Below the pieces are notes generated by a model. That model ran no database searches and was not told the DNA's origin. It saw only the letters and a list, made by a program, of their open reading frames with translations. From Candidatus Eisenbacteria bacterium (GTDB taxonomy: Bacteria; Eisenbacteria; RBG-16-71-46; JAFGJU01), in NCBI GenBank assembly GCA_026388185.1, contig JAPLKG010000017.1:124001-188000 (forward strand): a stretch of 64,000 nucleotides of DNA, read 5' to 3'. Below, one piece after another: positions 27,048 through 35,801 of this stretch (positions are counted from its first letter, which is position 1; each line of letters opens with the position of its first letter). Position numbers and translations under genes: made by a program.

Positions 27048-27711
27048 AGATTGGCTCCACCCTTTCTACATCTTCGATCTTACCCTGTCTCAGTAAGTCC
27101 AGCGCAAGCATTCCCACGCAAGAGGCTCGCGGGATGCCTAAATGATACGGAGGAAAAAGAGACCGCCCTCCGATTCTCGTTTCGACAAACTCGCGGCAAA
27201 GGCCGACTCCATCGCCGAGAAACGCCACGTTGCCTTCGGCCATCGTCGCAAGAAGCGAACAAAGCTCAATAGCAGCCTTCTCGGGGTGAGCAGCCCGGCA
27301 TTCCACGAGCTTCTCCTGCCGGCCGATCCCGTCCCGGTAGAGAGAATAAAAAACCTCTCCCCTCTTGGCGTCTATGATGGGACAAACGTACTGGCAGAGG
27401 CCGACAACATTGTAGGCAATGACGTCGAGTGTCCCCACTCCCACGAGCGGCTTGCCCAAGGAAAACGAAAGTGCCTTGGCAGTGCTCAATCCTATGCGGA
27501 GTGCGGTGAAAGAGCCGGGGCCGAGCGAGACGGCGATGGCGTCTGCCGACGACATCTCTATGCCGGCTTGGGAGAGCATCCTTTCGAGCATCGGAAGGAC
27601 GCTCTCGCAGTGTCCCTGAGGTACGAACATGCACTCCTCGGCACGCAGGCTTCCTTCTTCCACCGCCGCCACACTACCGAAGGTGGCGGACGTCTCGATT
27701 GCGATTATCAT
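27004..27711 (-). CDS. tsaB: tRNA threonylcarbamoyladenosine biosynthesis protein TsaB
   Basis: This 235-residue ASKHA-fold protein is the scaffold partner of TsaD in making t6A37 of ANN-decoding tRNAs. It opens MIIAIETSATFGSVAAVEEG and has the signature SLGPGSFTALRIGLSTAKAL (about 62-81) and the DAKRGEVFYSLY strand near 115. Like other TsaB proteins it lacks the metal-binding His of TsaD. The ATG overlaps the tsaE stop by 4 nt (ATGA) and its end overlaps rimI by 44 nt. TsaD and TsaC are not in the window. Confidence 0.93.
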   Translation of the reverse strand: MIIAIETSATFGSVAAVEEGSLRAEECMFVPQGHCESVLPMLERMLSQAGIEMSSADAIAVSLGPGSFTALRIGLSTAKALSFSLGKPLVGVGTLDVIAYNVVGLCQYVCPIIDAKRGEVFYSLYRDGIGRQEKLVECRAAHPEKAAIELCSLLATMAEGNVAFLGDGVGLCREFVETRIGGRSLFPPYHLGIPRASCVGMLALDLLRQGKIEDVERVEPIYVRRSDAELRKERI

Positions 27712-28178
27712 CGATTCCCCGACGTGAGTATGTCTTCCACTATTCTCTCGTGTCTCTCTGCGCTTGCTTTGAGCGTTATTCTGCGTGTCTCCTCACCGGT
27801 CATCTCGATACTGATGTCAAGCGACGCTGGCGGCAAGAGAGGACCGAACTTGTCCGCCCACTCTATAAGAGTGATCGAATCGGAATAAAGAACTTCCTCC
27901 CAGCCGAGCGTCGCAAGCTCTCCCATGCGCTCTATTCTGTAGAGGTCAATGTGATAGACGTCTACGGGGCCGCGATAGCGATTCATGAACGTGAAGGAGG
28001 GGCTTCTAGTCCTCTGCGCTATTCCGAGTCCCTCGCATATTCCTCTGACAATAACGCTCTTCCCCGCTCCGAGCTCTCCCCTGATTCCGACCACGTCACC
28101 GCGCACGAGGCTGCGGCCGATCTTCTTGCCCAGAGAAAGAGTCTGCTCTTCGCTTCCGCTGTCAACTACTGCCTGCAA
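27708..28178 (-). CDS. tsaE: tRNA threonylcarbamoyladenosine biosynthesis ATPase TsaE
   Basis: A 156-residue P-loop ATPase that drives the TsaBD complex in t6A formation. The P-loop GELGAGKS is at 34-41, followed by SFTFMNRYRG, the DLYRIE motif near 79-84 and LIEWADKFGPLLP near 104-116, all family hallmarks. The start is TTG 28178, with GGAGG 5 nt upstream. It lies 34 nt downstream of the PorX-like gene and is coupled to tsaB. Confidence 0.93.
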   Translation of the reverse strand: MQAVVDSGSEEQTLSLGKKIGRSLVRGDVVGIRGELGAGKSVIVRGICEGLGIAQRTRSPSFTFMNRYRGPVDVYHIDLYRIERMGELATLGWEEVLYSDSITLIEWADKFGPLLPPASLDISIEMTGEETRRITLKASAERHERIVEDILTSGNR

Positions 28179-28212
28179 CGCGACCTCCGCGGAACTGCAG
28201 TCCTACCACGCG

Positions 28213-29772
28213 CTATTTGGGTTCCAACGTGATGCACGGCAATATCATTTCTTCGAGAGATATCCCGCCGTGTTGAAAACTCCCCCTGTACTGTCTCTCG
28301 TACTCGTGGAACTTGGTAGGATAAACAAAATAGTAGTCTTCTTTCGCGATAATGTAGTTCTTGTTGAAACCGTCGGCGGGAAGCTTGAATCTCGCCGGAT
28401 CTTTCACGTGCAAGGCCTGTTTCTCGTCGCACACAAGGTTGTTGCCGAACTTGTATCGCAGATTCGTCGAAGTCGCTCTGTCCCCGTACACGAGGGCGGC
28501 CCTGTTTCCCAATATCGAGCCATGATCGGTGGAGAGTATGATGATTGCCTCCTGCTGAGCCATGGCTTTCATTATGTCGAAAAGCACCGAGTGGCTGAAC
28601 CAGGACTTCATCAAGGATCTGAAGGCCGATTCGTCGGGAGCCAGCTCTTGCAGGATTTCGGACTCAGAGCGACCGTGTGCCAGTATGTCAAGGAAGTTGA
28701 AGACAAACGCCGCAAAAGGAATCGAGAGATAGGTGGAGACTTGCCTCCTCACGGCGTTGGCTTCTTCAGTATTGTACACCTTGACGTACCGCGGGCCAGG
28801 GTTGAGCCTTGTCCCCAGCCTGTTAAGCTGGGCCTCCATCAGGCTTCGTTCGAACTTGTTCCTGCTTATCTCCTCGGGAACATTCTCTTGCCAGTACTCG
28901 GGATACCTCTGGGCGATTTCTTGCGGAAAGAGACCACTGAAGATTGCATTCCTTGAATACGGTGTGGCAGTAGGAAGAATGGAGTAATAGTATTCCTTCG
29001 AGACGTTGAAGTAGGTCTCGAGCAGAGGTTCGATCTTGAACCACTGGTCCAGTCGCATACAGTCTATCACGATGAAATAGACTTTCTTCTTCTGCTTCAA
29101 GTGCGGAACTATGAATCTCGAAAAGAGCGAAGGAGAAAGGGGGGGACCGTCTGAACCCGAGAGCCAGCTCACATAGTTGGCCTCCACGAAGTGGCCGAAC
29201 TCGACGTTGGCCTCCTTCTTCAGGTCTGCTTGTGACTGCTTCAGACCGGGATCCTCCACGTCATCAAGTCTCACGTCCCATGAGGAGAGGACGACGTGAA
29301 GCTTCGCCCAACCTCTCCAGTCCAACCCCGTGGCCCGCAGGGCCTGAAGACGATTGAACTCTTCAACGTATTCTCTGGTGAGTTGGTCGTCCAGGAGCCT
29401 TCTCGATTCAAGAACCTGCTTGCACGCCGTGAGAATCTGCGTGGGATTCACAGGTTTTATGAGATAATGGGCGATTCTCTTCCCAATGGCCTCGTTCATG
29501 AGCTGTTCTTCTTCGCTCTTCGTTATCATTATGATCGGCACACTGGGGTCTATGTCCTTTATGCCTTTCAACGTTTCGAGCCCGCCGAGGCCGGGCATCA
29601 TCTCGTCGAGAAGGACGACGTCGAACTTCTGCCTCGACACCATTTCGATGGCGTCTTCACCGTTGGCAACGGGAGTGACTGAGTAACCTCTCCCTTCCAG
29701 GAAAAGCATGTGAGATCTCAGAAGGTCAATCTCATCGTCAACCCAGAGGATCTTTCTTTTTTCTGTCGCCAA
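28213..29772 (-). CDS. porX: PorX-like response regulator with PglZ phosphatase-like domain
   Basis: This 519-residue protein joins a CheY-type receiver (1-120; phospho-acceptor Asp56 in VVLLDEMMPG, Thr84, Lys106 in IKPVNP) through a helical linker to a PglZ/alkaline-phosphatase-superfamily domain. Metal-site residues are visible in FIVIDCMRLDQW (Asp237), with a Thr nucleophile candidate in LPTATPYSRN (Thr268/270) and STDHGS further on. The same architecture in Bacteroidota is PorX, a cyclic-oligonucleotide phosphodiesterase and regulator of type IX secretion. The gene is 15 nt after a sensor kinase gene, its likely partner. No type IX secretion gene is in the window, so the output is unknown. 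Confidence 0.88.
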   Translation of the reverse strand: MATEKRKILWVDDEIDLLRSHMLFLEGRGYSVTPVANGEDAIEMVSRQKFDVVLLDEMMPGLGGLETLKGIKDIDPSVPIIMITKSEEEQLMNEAIGKRIAHYLIKPVNPTQILTACKQVLESRRLLDDQLTREYVEEFNRLQALRATGLDWRGWAKLHVVLSSWDVRLDDVEDPGLKQSQADLKKEANVEFGHFVEANYVSWLSGSDGPPLSPSLFSRFIVPHLKQKKKVYFIVIDCMRLDQWFKIEPLLETYFNVSKEYYYSILPTATPYSRNAIFSGLFPQEIAQRYPEYWQENVPEEISRNKFERSLMEAQLNRLGTRLNPGPRYVKVYNTEEANAVRRQVSTYLSIPFAAFVFNFLDILAHGRSESEILQELAPDESAFRSLMKSWFSHSVLFDIMKAMAQQEAIIILSTDHGSILGNRAALVYGDRATSTNLRYKFGNNLVCDEKQALHVKDPARFKLPADGFNKNYIIAKEDYYFVYPTKFHEYERQYRGSFQHGGISLEEMILPCITLEPK

Positions 29773-29787
29773 TGCCTCACCTTCTCC

Positions 29788-31083
29788 TCAAACTGGAAAA
29801 GCCATGGCCACGACCGTGCCTTTCCCAGGCTCGCTTGATCTTATCCAAATCCTACCGCCGTGATATTCCTCGATTATCCTTCGGGCGAGCGTGAGCCCAA
29901 GCCCCCATCCTCTCTTCTTGGTGCTGAAGCCCGGAAACAACGCCCTCTGTTGCTCGGAAGGTGTCATCCCTTTACCGTTGTCACTGAGGATGATCTCGAC
30001 CGTCTCCTGGTCGGGATTTCTTCTGATCGTGATTTCGATCCTGCCCCCGGTTGTGTCGGTGGCGTCGACGGCATTCTTCAGCACGTTCTCCACGGCCCAC
30101 TCCATCAGTTCCCTGTTAATGTTGAGGAACGGGACGGTCTCGTAGTTCTCGACTACCTGAAGCTCTCGACCAAGCTTGGGAAGTCTGGTTCTCAAGTACT
30201 GCACGGCCTCCGCCACGACGGGCACCACATCCTGGAGCTGGAGCTTCGGCATCGAGCCGATGCTCCCAAAGCGACTGGCCACTTTCTCAAGCCTCTCCAC
30301 GTCGCCGTCGAGCTCGTCAACGAATTGATTGAAGAGCGACCTCTCTATGGTCACGGGCGCGTTGGCTTCTCTTGCCTTGTCCACCAAGTCCTTTATGACT
30401 TCAAGCCAACCCATGAGCGAAGAAATGGGAGTTCCAAGTTGATGAGCAGTCTCCCTCGCCATTCCCACCCAGATGAATCTCTGTTCGCTCACTTTGACGC
30501 TTCTGAAACCTACGTAGCCTAGTCCCATGAATAGAAACACCGCCGCGAGCTCGACCAGAGGAACCCACCTCAGTTCGGTGGCAATCTCGCTCTTGCCATA
30601 ATGCACGTAGCCCAATACGCCCTTCCCTGCCGGAGACACCATCGGTATTGGCGGGTTAACCTTGTCCAGTTCATGTACAATCTCGACTATCTCACGAAGC
30701 GGACCAGGGGGAGGATCGGCGGGATTCATCTTCGCCGTTTCCTCCGCTGACACCGTATCAACCGATATTCCGATCCTGGCCCACGCGTAAGGCCTTCCCT
30801 GGACGTCGGTGACTACTACAGGGAAATTGATTCTCCTTATGACCTCGTTGTAGATATCTCTGAGCTGTTTGTTTTCAGAGGCAGGTATTGTGGCCACCGC
30901 GCAGAAATGGGCAAAGACCTCGGAGAGCGTGTCCGTCTGTTCCTCAAGCTTGCGGACCATTCTACTCGTATAAAGGAAGACTACAGTGACAAGAAGGCTC
31001 GTCCCGAGGAATAGATACGCCTTCAGCAGTTGGGTGCCACCGGGCTTCTTTTCGATCGTGCTTGCCAAGAAAATCACCGCCAC
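29788..31083 (-). CDS. Membrane sensor histidine kinase, probable partner of the PorX-like regulator
   Basis: A 431-residue kinase. Transmembrane segments are at about 21-40 and 173-192, enclosing a periplasmic or extracytoplasmic sensor region of about 130 residues. The phospho-acceptor His214 is in MARETAHQLGTPISSLMGW, a variant HisKA box common in Bacteroidota kinases. The ATPase domain has the N-box with Asn337, DNGKGM at 368-373 and GWGLGL at 392-397. The start is GTG 31083 without a good ribosome site, so the N-terminus is uncertain. With the PorX-like gene 15 nt downstream, it would be the PorY equivalent, although PorX and PorY are unlinked in P. gingivalis. Confidence 0.85.
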   Translation of the reverse strand: MAVIFLASTIEKKPGGTQLLKAYLFLGTSLLVTVVFLYTSRMVRKLEEQTDTLSEVFAHFCAVATIPASENKQLRDIYNEVIRRINFPVVVTDVQGRPYAWARIGISVDTVSAEETAKMNPADPPPGPLREIVEIVHELDKVNPPIPMVSPAGKGVLGYVHYGKSEIATELRWVPLVELAAVFLFMGLGYVGFRSVKVSEQRFIWVGMARETAHQLGTPISSLMGWLEVIKDLVDKAREANAPVTIERSLFNQFVDELDGDVERLEKVASRFGSIGSMPKLQLQDVVPVVAEAVQYLRTRLPKLGRELQVVENYETVPFLNINRELMEWAVENVLKNAVDATDTTGGRIEITIRRNPDQETVEIILSDNGKGMTPSEQQRALFPGFSTKKRGWGLGLTLARRIIEEYHGGRIWIRSSEPGKGTVVAMAFPV

Positions 31084-31141
31084 AGGTTAAGTCGGGAAGA
31101 AATCTTCATCGCAGCCGGATCTATCATGAATCGAAAACCTG

Positions 31142-32413
31142 TCAGGAAATCTCTTCCAGGCCGTCCATGTACGGGACAAGGACAGGGGGTATCCTTACTG
31201 TGCCCCGCGGAGTTTGAAAATTCTCCAAGATGGCCACAAGCGTTCGCGGGAGAGCCAAGCCTGAGCCGTTGAGGGTGTGCACGTACTCGAGCTTTTTTCC
31301 CTGTCGCGTCCTGTACCGTATGGTCATTCTGCGTGCCTGGAAGCTCTCGAAATTGCTGCAAGACGAGACTTCCAACCATCTTTCTTCGGCGGGCGCCCAT
31401 GCTTCGAGATCGTAACACTTCGAGGCAGCAAAGCTCAGATCGCCCGAGCACAGGAGCATTACCCTGTAGGGGATCCCCAGAAGTTGGAGAATTTTCTCGG
31501 CACAGTTGGTGAGACTCTCAAGCTCGTCGTACGAGCTTTCGGGAGTCACAAACTTGACCATCTCGACCTTGTCAAACTGATGGACTCTGACTATGCCTCT
31601 CGTTTCCTTGCCGTAAGAGCCGGCCTCCCTCCTGAAACTGGGGCAGTAGCCGACCAGCTTGATGGGAAGCGTATCTTCCTCGAGTATCTCGTCCCTGTAA
31701 ATGTTGGTAATTGGTACCTCTGCGGTCGGGTTGAGGAAAACGTCATCCTTCTCGCAAAGGTACATGTCTTCTTTCAGCTTCGGCAGTTGCCCCGTCCCGA
31801 ACAGACACTCTCTTCTCACAAGAATCGGAGGCCACACTTCCGCAAACCCATGCGAGCCAGTGTGAACGCTGAGCATGAACCTGATGAGCGCCCTCTCGAG
31901 CTTGGCTCCCACACCCCTGAGCAGAATGAAGCCCGAACCGCTTATCTTGGAAGCGCGCGCAAGATCAAATATACCCAGCGACTCCCCTATTTGCCAATGA
32001 GGCAAAGGCTTGAAGTCAAGCTTCGGAATCTCGCCGAAGCGGCGCACTTGCACGTTTGCAGAAGGGTCGTGACCGACGGGGACGGAAGAATGGGGAACGT
32101 TTGGAATCGTGGCCTGAATGCAGTCGAGATGGTCTTCCATTTCCTCCAGCTCCCCCTCCATCTCTTCCATCCTCTGAGAGAGTTGTTTCACTTCATCGAG
32201 CTGGGGCAGCGCCTCCTGCCCTCCTCTCTTCAGCTTTCCGATCTCTTCGGAGAGCACGTTCTTCTTGTGCTTGAGTTGATCTAGCTCGGAAAGGAGCCGG
32301 CGACGATTCTCGTCAAGCCGCAGGAAGCCGTCCAGGTCGACGCTGTCACCCTTGTCCAGTATCGCGCGACGCACGTCATCGGGCTTCGCGCGAATGAGCT
32401 TTCTATCCAGCAC
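31142..32413 (-). CDS. serS: Seryl-tRNA synthetase
   Basis: This 423-residue class II synthetase charges tRNA-Ser. An N-terminal coiled-coil arm (about 25-100, rich in Leu, Lys and Glu) reaches the tRNA. Motif 2 is FRREAGSYGKETRGIVRVHQ and motif 3 NGSGLALPRTLVAILENFQ near the C-terminus. I take GTG 32413 as start: it gives the family N-terminus MLDRKLIRAKPDDVRRAIL and has GGAGGAG 8-9 nt upstream. The in-frame ATG at 32431 is itself inside that ribosome site, and longer forms add unrelated residues. It lies 41 nt downstream of the hemC-like gene. Confidence 0.94.
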   Translation of the reverse strand: MLDRKLIRAKPDDVRRAILDKGDSVDLDGFLRLDENRRRLLSELDQLKHKKNVLSEEIGKLKRGGQEALPQLDEVKQLSQRMEEMEGELEEMEDHLDCIQATIPNVPHSSVPVGHDPSANVQVRRFGEIPKLDFKPLPHWQIGESLGIFDLARASKISGSGFILLRGVGAKLERALIRFMLSVHTGSHGFAEVWPPILVRRECLFGTGQLPKLKEDMYLCEKDDVFLNPTAEVPITNIYRDEILEEDTLPIKLVGYCPSFRREAGSYGKETRGIVRVHQFDKVEMVKFVTPESSYDELESLTNCAEKILQLLGIPYRVMLLCSGDLSFAASKCYDLEAWAPAEERWLEVSSCSNFESFQARRMTIRYRTRQGKKLEYVHTLNGSGLALPRTLVAILENFQTPRGTVRIPPVLVPYMDGLEEIS

Positions 32414-32454
32414 CGTGAGATTCTCCTCCATCCTTTTTGCGACGCGGACTCTCG

Positions 32455-33375
32455 TCAGATCCCGAGACTCGCGAGAATAGAGCTGCCGCCTTCTTCGAGA
32501 ATCCTTTCTGCCAGTCTGGAGCCTATTTCTCTCTCCTGACCCAGACGTCCGGTCTCCGTGTCTTTGAAGAGGTGCTTCCCGTCGGGGCTTGCAAGAAAGG
32601 CTTCCACGACGAGCTCGTTGCCGTTTGTCCTGCCCAGCGCTCCCGCAGGAAACCAATTCGACCCACCCAGGGCGTCGAGAAAACAGAGCTCGGCCTTGAT
32701 TTCTGCCCTCGAAATCGGATCGTCCATGTGCTTCACCAGTTTCAGTATTCCCTGCTCGCCCCTCCTGATCTCAATGCACAAGGAACCCTGACCCACGGCG
32801 GGAAGGCAAACCGACGTGGTGAATACCTCTGTCACCTTGTCTTGCCAGCCCATGCCTTCTGCATCCGCGGCAGAGATGACAAAGGCGTCAAAAACGCCCG
32901 ACGTCATCCTCTTCATCTGGGCCTCCATCTCCACGCCCGTCCAGACGAGCTCGAGGTCAGGACGATAATGAAGAAGCTGCGCTTTTACCCTGAGACTTCC
33001 GGTGGCCACTCGCGATCCGAGCGGAAGCTCATCCAATATCTGGTTGTTCGAACACACAAGAGCGTCAAAAGGCGTGAGCCGCTTTGTGACAGCCGCTATC
33101 TGCAGTTGGGCTGACGGATCCCGAATCACGTCTCTAGTGCTCAGAACTGCGATGTCTATCTTGCGCTCGACGAGTGCTTTCTCCAACTCGTTGGGACCGA
33201 CCTCGTCGGGCTTTTCCTTACATTCGTTCCTGTGCCCTTGCTTGAAAGAAATCGTGACGAGTTTGAGGCGCGAATCGGGGGCAAAACGCTCGAGGGTTTT
33301 GAGAACTCTCTCTCCGTTGATCGAGTCCAACTTGCCGGGGCCGATTCCAATCGCGACGGAACGTACGGGACGCAT
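32455..33375 (-). CDS. Divergent hydroxymethylbilane synthase (HemC) homologue lacking the cofactor cysteine
   Basis: The 306 residues follow the HemC fold along their length: ALVERKIDIAVLSTRDV (about 67-83) matches the AVHSLKDVP region, GSRVATGSLRVKAQLLHYRP (about 120-139) the SSLRR region, and TTSVCLPAVGQGSLCIEIRR (about 186-205) the LPAxGQG region. Key residues differ. The Cys that anchors the dipyrromethane cofactor (GGC in the family) is Ser239 (GGSNWF). The Arg/Ser start motif is replaced by IGIGPGKLD, and the second Arg of SLRR by Val. Asp82 is kept. It probably cannot polymerise porphobilinogen in the usual way. GAGG lies 9 nt before ATG 33375. No other haem genes are near. Confidence 0.72.
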   Translation of the reverse strand: MRPVRSVAIGIGPGKLDSINGERVLKTLERFAPDSRLKLVTISFKQGHRNECKEKPDEVGPNELEKALVERKIDIAVLSTRDVIRDPSAQLQIAAVTKRLTPFDALVCSNNQILDELPLGSRVATGSLRVKAQLLHYRPDLELVWTGVEMEAQMKRMTSGVFDAFVISAADAEGMGWQDKVTEVFTTSVCLPAVGQGSLCIEIRRGEQGILKLVKHMDDPISRAEIKAELCFLDALGGSNWFPAGALGRTNGNELVVEAFLASPDGKHLFKDTETGRLGQEREIGSRLAERILEEGGSSILASLGI

Positions 33376-33433
33376 TTTGTCTATCCTCAGGTTTCCCTCG
33401 AAAAAGTGCGAAGAGGCGCGCAATGCAAAACTA

Positions 33434-33462
33434 AAATTAACATAACGAACAGGCACAGTCAA
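33434..33462 (-). promoter_or_regulatory. Possible promoter upstream of the hemC-like gene
   Basis: TTGACT (33462-33457), 17 nt, then TAATTT (33439-33434; 3 of 6) on the minus strand, in the 184-bp gap after the polysaccharide locus. The A+T-rich -10 area fits, but the match is weak. It would start the serS-kinase-porX-tsa-acc-lptD series. Confidence 0.35.
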
Positions 33463-33559
33463 TGCGATTGCCCCGACTGGCAAGCCACCTTCGTTGGAGT
33501 GGGCGCTCACGCTCGAGCGAGGACGGTCACTTTGAGGGGCGGGCTCTCTGCGAGGGTGG

Positions 33560-34582
33560 TCACCGTGTCGCCGACTCTAGAGGAGGCGTGTTGCTCGCCA
33601 CCTTTTCGAGACGCAGGCCGAGAAGGATAAAGCACGCGAAGACTGCCGCCAGTACGGAAAAGGAAAGAGCCGGACTCCCGAAGCCGTCGACGAGGAGTGC
33701 GATCCCGCCCAATGTCAGGCAAAGCGCGTAAATCACGAGGGAGGTCTTGCGAGGAGAAAGAAGTAATGAGGCCAGCCTGTGTGACGAATGATCCTTGCCT
33801 CCTTGATAGAACTTGCGGTGTTCCTTGATTCTGACAACGGTGACGAAGGACATATCGAAAACCGGGTATCCCAGGACGATCAATGGGGCGACCATCGCCT
33901 GCAAGTCGGCGCTCCCTGCAGCCATGATGGAGAGCGCGCTGAGCAGGTAGCCCATCGGCAGGCTTCCTGCGTCGCCAAGAAAAATCTTGGCAGGAGCAAA
34001 ATTGAACTTGAGAAACCCCAGGGAAGCTCCGCACGTCGCTCCCGCGATGATTACTCCCACCCACTGCTTGTTAAGGGCAAGGAGAAGAACGAACGCCAGA
34101 GAAGCAAGCCCGGTCACGCCACTCGCGATGCCATCCATGTTGTCGAGGAAGTTCATCGCGTTCATTATCGCGACCACCCACACCACGAGAAAGGGAAAGA
34201 GCAATCCGGCGTCCGTCCAACCGCCGGCGTAACAAGCAGTAACGAGAAGCGATCCACAGACAAACTGACCCAAGAGCTTCCATCGAGCCTTCATCCCGTT
34301 CTTGTCGTCGTACATTCCCAGTGAAAAGGACGACAGAAGACCGATGATGAGGATGACTTCCGCGGTCTCGATCAGAGGGCCTACCACCAGACGAGTCAGT
34401 AGCCACGCTGCGGTGACGGAAGCTGTGAACGCGACACCGCCGAGGAGAGGGACTGCCGAACGGTGGTACCTCTTGCCGTCCGGCATGTCAAAAAACGAGC
34501 ATCTGACCGCAACGGCAATAGCGAGGGGAGTCAAAAGAAGCGAGAGAACAAGTCCCAGAGGCAAGGCTACCAGATAGAACAT
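33560..34582 (-). CDS. wecA: Undecaprenyl-phosphate sugar-1-phosphate transferase (WecA/TagO/MraY family)
   Basis: A 340-residue polytopic membrane enzyme, about ten transmembrane segments, that starts glycan assembly by moving a sugar-1-phosphate (often GlcNAc-1-P) from UDP to undecaprenyl phosphate. Family motifs: GMYDDKNGMKARWKLLGQ near 86-103, catalytic NFLDNMDGIASGVTG near 143-157, IFLGDAGSLPMGYLL near 199-213, and KDHSSHRLASLLLS near 267-280. It is last in the polysaccharide locus, 68 nt after the epimerase gene. UDP-GlcNAc is the expected donor; other HexNAc donors are possible. Confidence 0.9.
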   Translation of the reverse strand: MFYLVALPLGLVLSLLLTPLAIAVAVRCSFFDMPDGKRYHRSAVPLLGGVAFTASVTAAWLLTRLVVGPLIETAEVILIIGLLSSFSLGMYDDKNGMKARWKLLGQFVCGSLLVTACYAGGWTDAGLLFPFLVVWVVAIMNAMNFLDNMDGIASGVTGLASLAFVLLLALNKQWVGVIIAGATCGASLGFLKFNFAPAKIFLGDAGSLPMGYLLSALSIMAAGSADLQAMVAPLIVLGYPVFDMSFVTVVRIKEHRKFYQGGKDHSSHRLASLLLSPRKTSLVIYALCLTLGGIALLVDGFGSPALSFSVLAAVFACFILLGLRLEKVASNTPPLESATR

Positions 34583-34650
34583 CGCCGGCTAACCTGTACG
34601 AGACACCAACGTCGGAACTCTTAGCAAGGCGTGGACGGACAACTGATGTG

Positions 34651-35691
34651 TCAAGCGTCTTCGGCCGTCGTAAGAGCAAAGACGTGAGGGATGTTCACGG
34701 AAGAAAGTCCCTGCGGCGGCGCAACGTCAAGCCGCTGGCAAGTATGATTGATGGTAAGGACAAGGAGCTCGTCAAGTGAGACACTGGGCCTATAGCCGAC
34801 GAGCGCCCCTATCTTGGAAAGATCCGGGACTCTCCTTCTCATGTCATCAAAGCCAGGGTCGTAAGCTTCTTCGTAGGGAACATAGACGATGGGAGAAGAG
34901 CTACCTGTGATTTCCTTTATCTTCAGCGCGAGATTCTCAATCGTGATTTCTTGATCGGAGCCGATGTTGAACACCTCTCCAACCGCATCCTGATGCTCGC
35001 TAAGAAGAAGCACTCCTCGCACGACGTCGCCAACGTAGGAAAAACATCTCGACTGCTGGCCGTCGCCGTACACCGATATCGGCTCGCCCTGAAGGGCCTG
35101 AAGGACGAACCGCGGCACCACCATACCGTAGTCTCCAGTCTGCCTGGGACCACAGGTGTTGAAGCACCTTACAATTACCGTAGGCAAGCTTTTCTCACGC
35201 CAGTACGCGAGGGCAAGAAACTCGTCCACGGCCTTACCCGTGGCGTAGCTCCATCTCGAAATTGCAGTCGGACCCAGGACGCGGTCATCAGACTCTCTGA
35301 AAGGAACCGAGTTCCCCTTCCCGTACACCTCCGAGCTGGAGAAGAGAATCACCTTCTTCCGGCCTGCACAGGCCTCTTCCAGCACCACTTCGCTACCCCT
35401 GATGTTGGTCACGAGCGACTTCAAGGGATGCTTCACCACGTATTTCACGCCTACAGCGGCGGCCAGATGGAAGACCATGTCGCAATGCGTGATTGTCTCT
35501 CTGACAAGCTCCTTGTCGAGGACGCTCCCGTAGCACCAGTGAAAGCGGCGGTTTTCCTCGAGGTGGGTGATGTTTTCCTTTCGTCCTGTGGATAGGTCGT
35601 CTATCACCCAGACTTCGTCACCCCTGCAAAGCAGGGCTTCAACAAGGTGCGAACCGATGAATCCTGCACCGCCAGTGACCAGAACTTTCAT
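34651..35691 (-). CDS. NAD-dependent nucleotide-sugar epimerase/dehydratase (SDR)
   Basis: A 346-residue extended SDR. The Rossmann motif VTGGAGFIGSHL (about 4-15) is followed by DLSTG and FHLAAAVGV, the catalytic Ser region FSSSEVYGKG, and the YxxxK pair in WSYATGKAVDE. The tail EAYDPGFDDMRRRVPDLSKI is typical of UDP-glucose 4-epimerase/UDP-xylose synthase relatives. The start ATG 35691 begins the fold directly (MKVLVTGGAG); upstream codons are not conserved. It has its own promoter with a palindromic site. Exact sugar substrate is uncertain. Confidence 0.85.
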   Translation of the reverse strand: MKVLVTGGAGFIGSHLVEALLCRGDEVWVIDDLSTGRKENITHLEENRRFHWCYGSVLDKELVRETITHCDMVFHLAAAVGVKYVVKHPLKSLVTNIRGSEVVLEEACAGRKKVILFSSSEVYGKGNSVPFRESDDRVLGPTAISRWSYATGKAVDEFLALAYWREKSLPTVIVRCFNTCGPRQTGDYGMVVPRFVLQALQGEPISVYGDGQQSRCFSYVGDVVRGVLLLSEHQDAVGEVFNIGSDQEITIENLALKIKEITGSSSPIVYVPYEEAYDPGFDDMRRRVPDLSKIGALVGYRPSVSLDELLVLTINHTCQRLDVAPPQGLSSVNIPHVFALTTAEDA

Positions 35692-35765
35692 AGAAAGCCT
35701 ACCTCCGTAGTTCTTGGAGAAAAGAGCGCGGTGAAGCCCGCCCCGAGGCCCACAACGCTCGTCAG

Positions 35766-35787
35766 GCTTGGCCACAACTGGCCAAGC
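35766..35787. repeat. Hairpin-forming inverted repeat in the epimerase leader
   Basis: GCTTGGCC (35766-35773) and GGCCAAGC (35780-35787) form a perfect 8-bp stem with a 6-nt loop. It begins about 8 nt after the expected start of the promoter at 35802-35830. No T-run follows on either strand, so it is not a simple terminator; it may be a regulator site or an mRNA-stabilising hairpin. Confidence 0.5.
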
Positions 35788-35801
35788 TTAACGACTGCAC
35801 C

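Noticed and set aside
31074-31451. Minus-strand frame of 125 codons overlapping the 3' part of serS
   Set aside because: Out of frame inside serS, with no motif; its last codons only happen to cross the serS-kinase gap.
35766-35787. Intrinsic terminator after wecB copy 1
   Set aside because: The stem is perfect but no T-run follows on either strand, and it lies downstream of a promoter, in the leader of the next gene.
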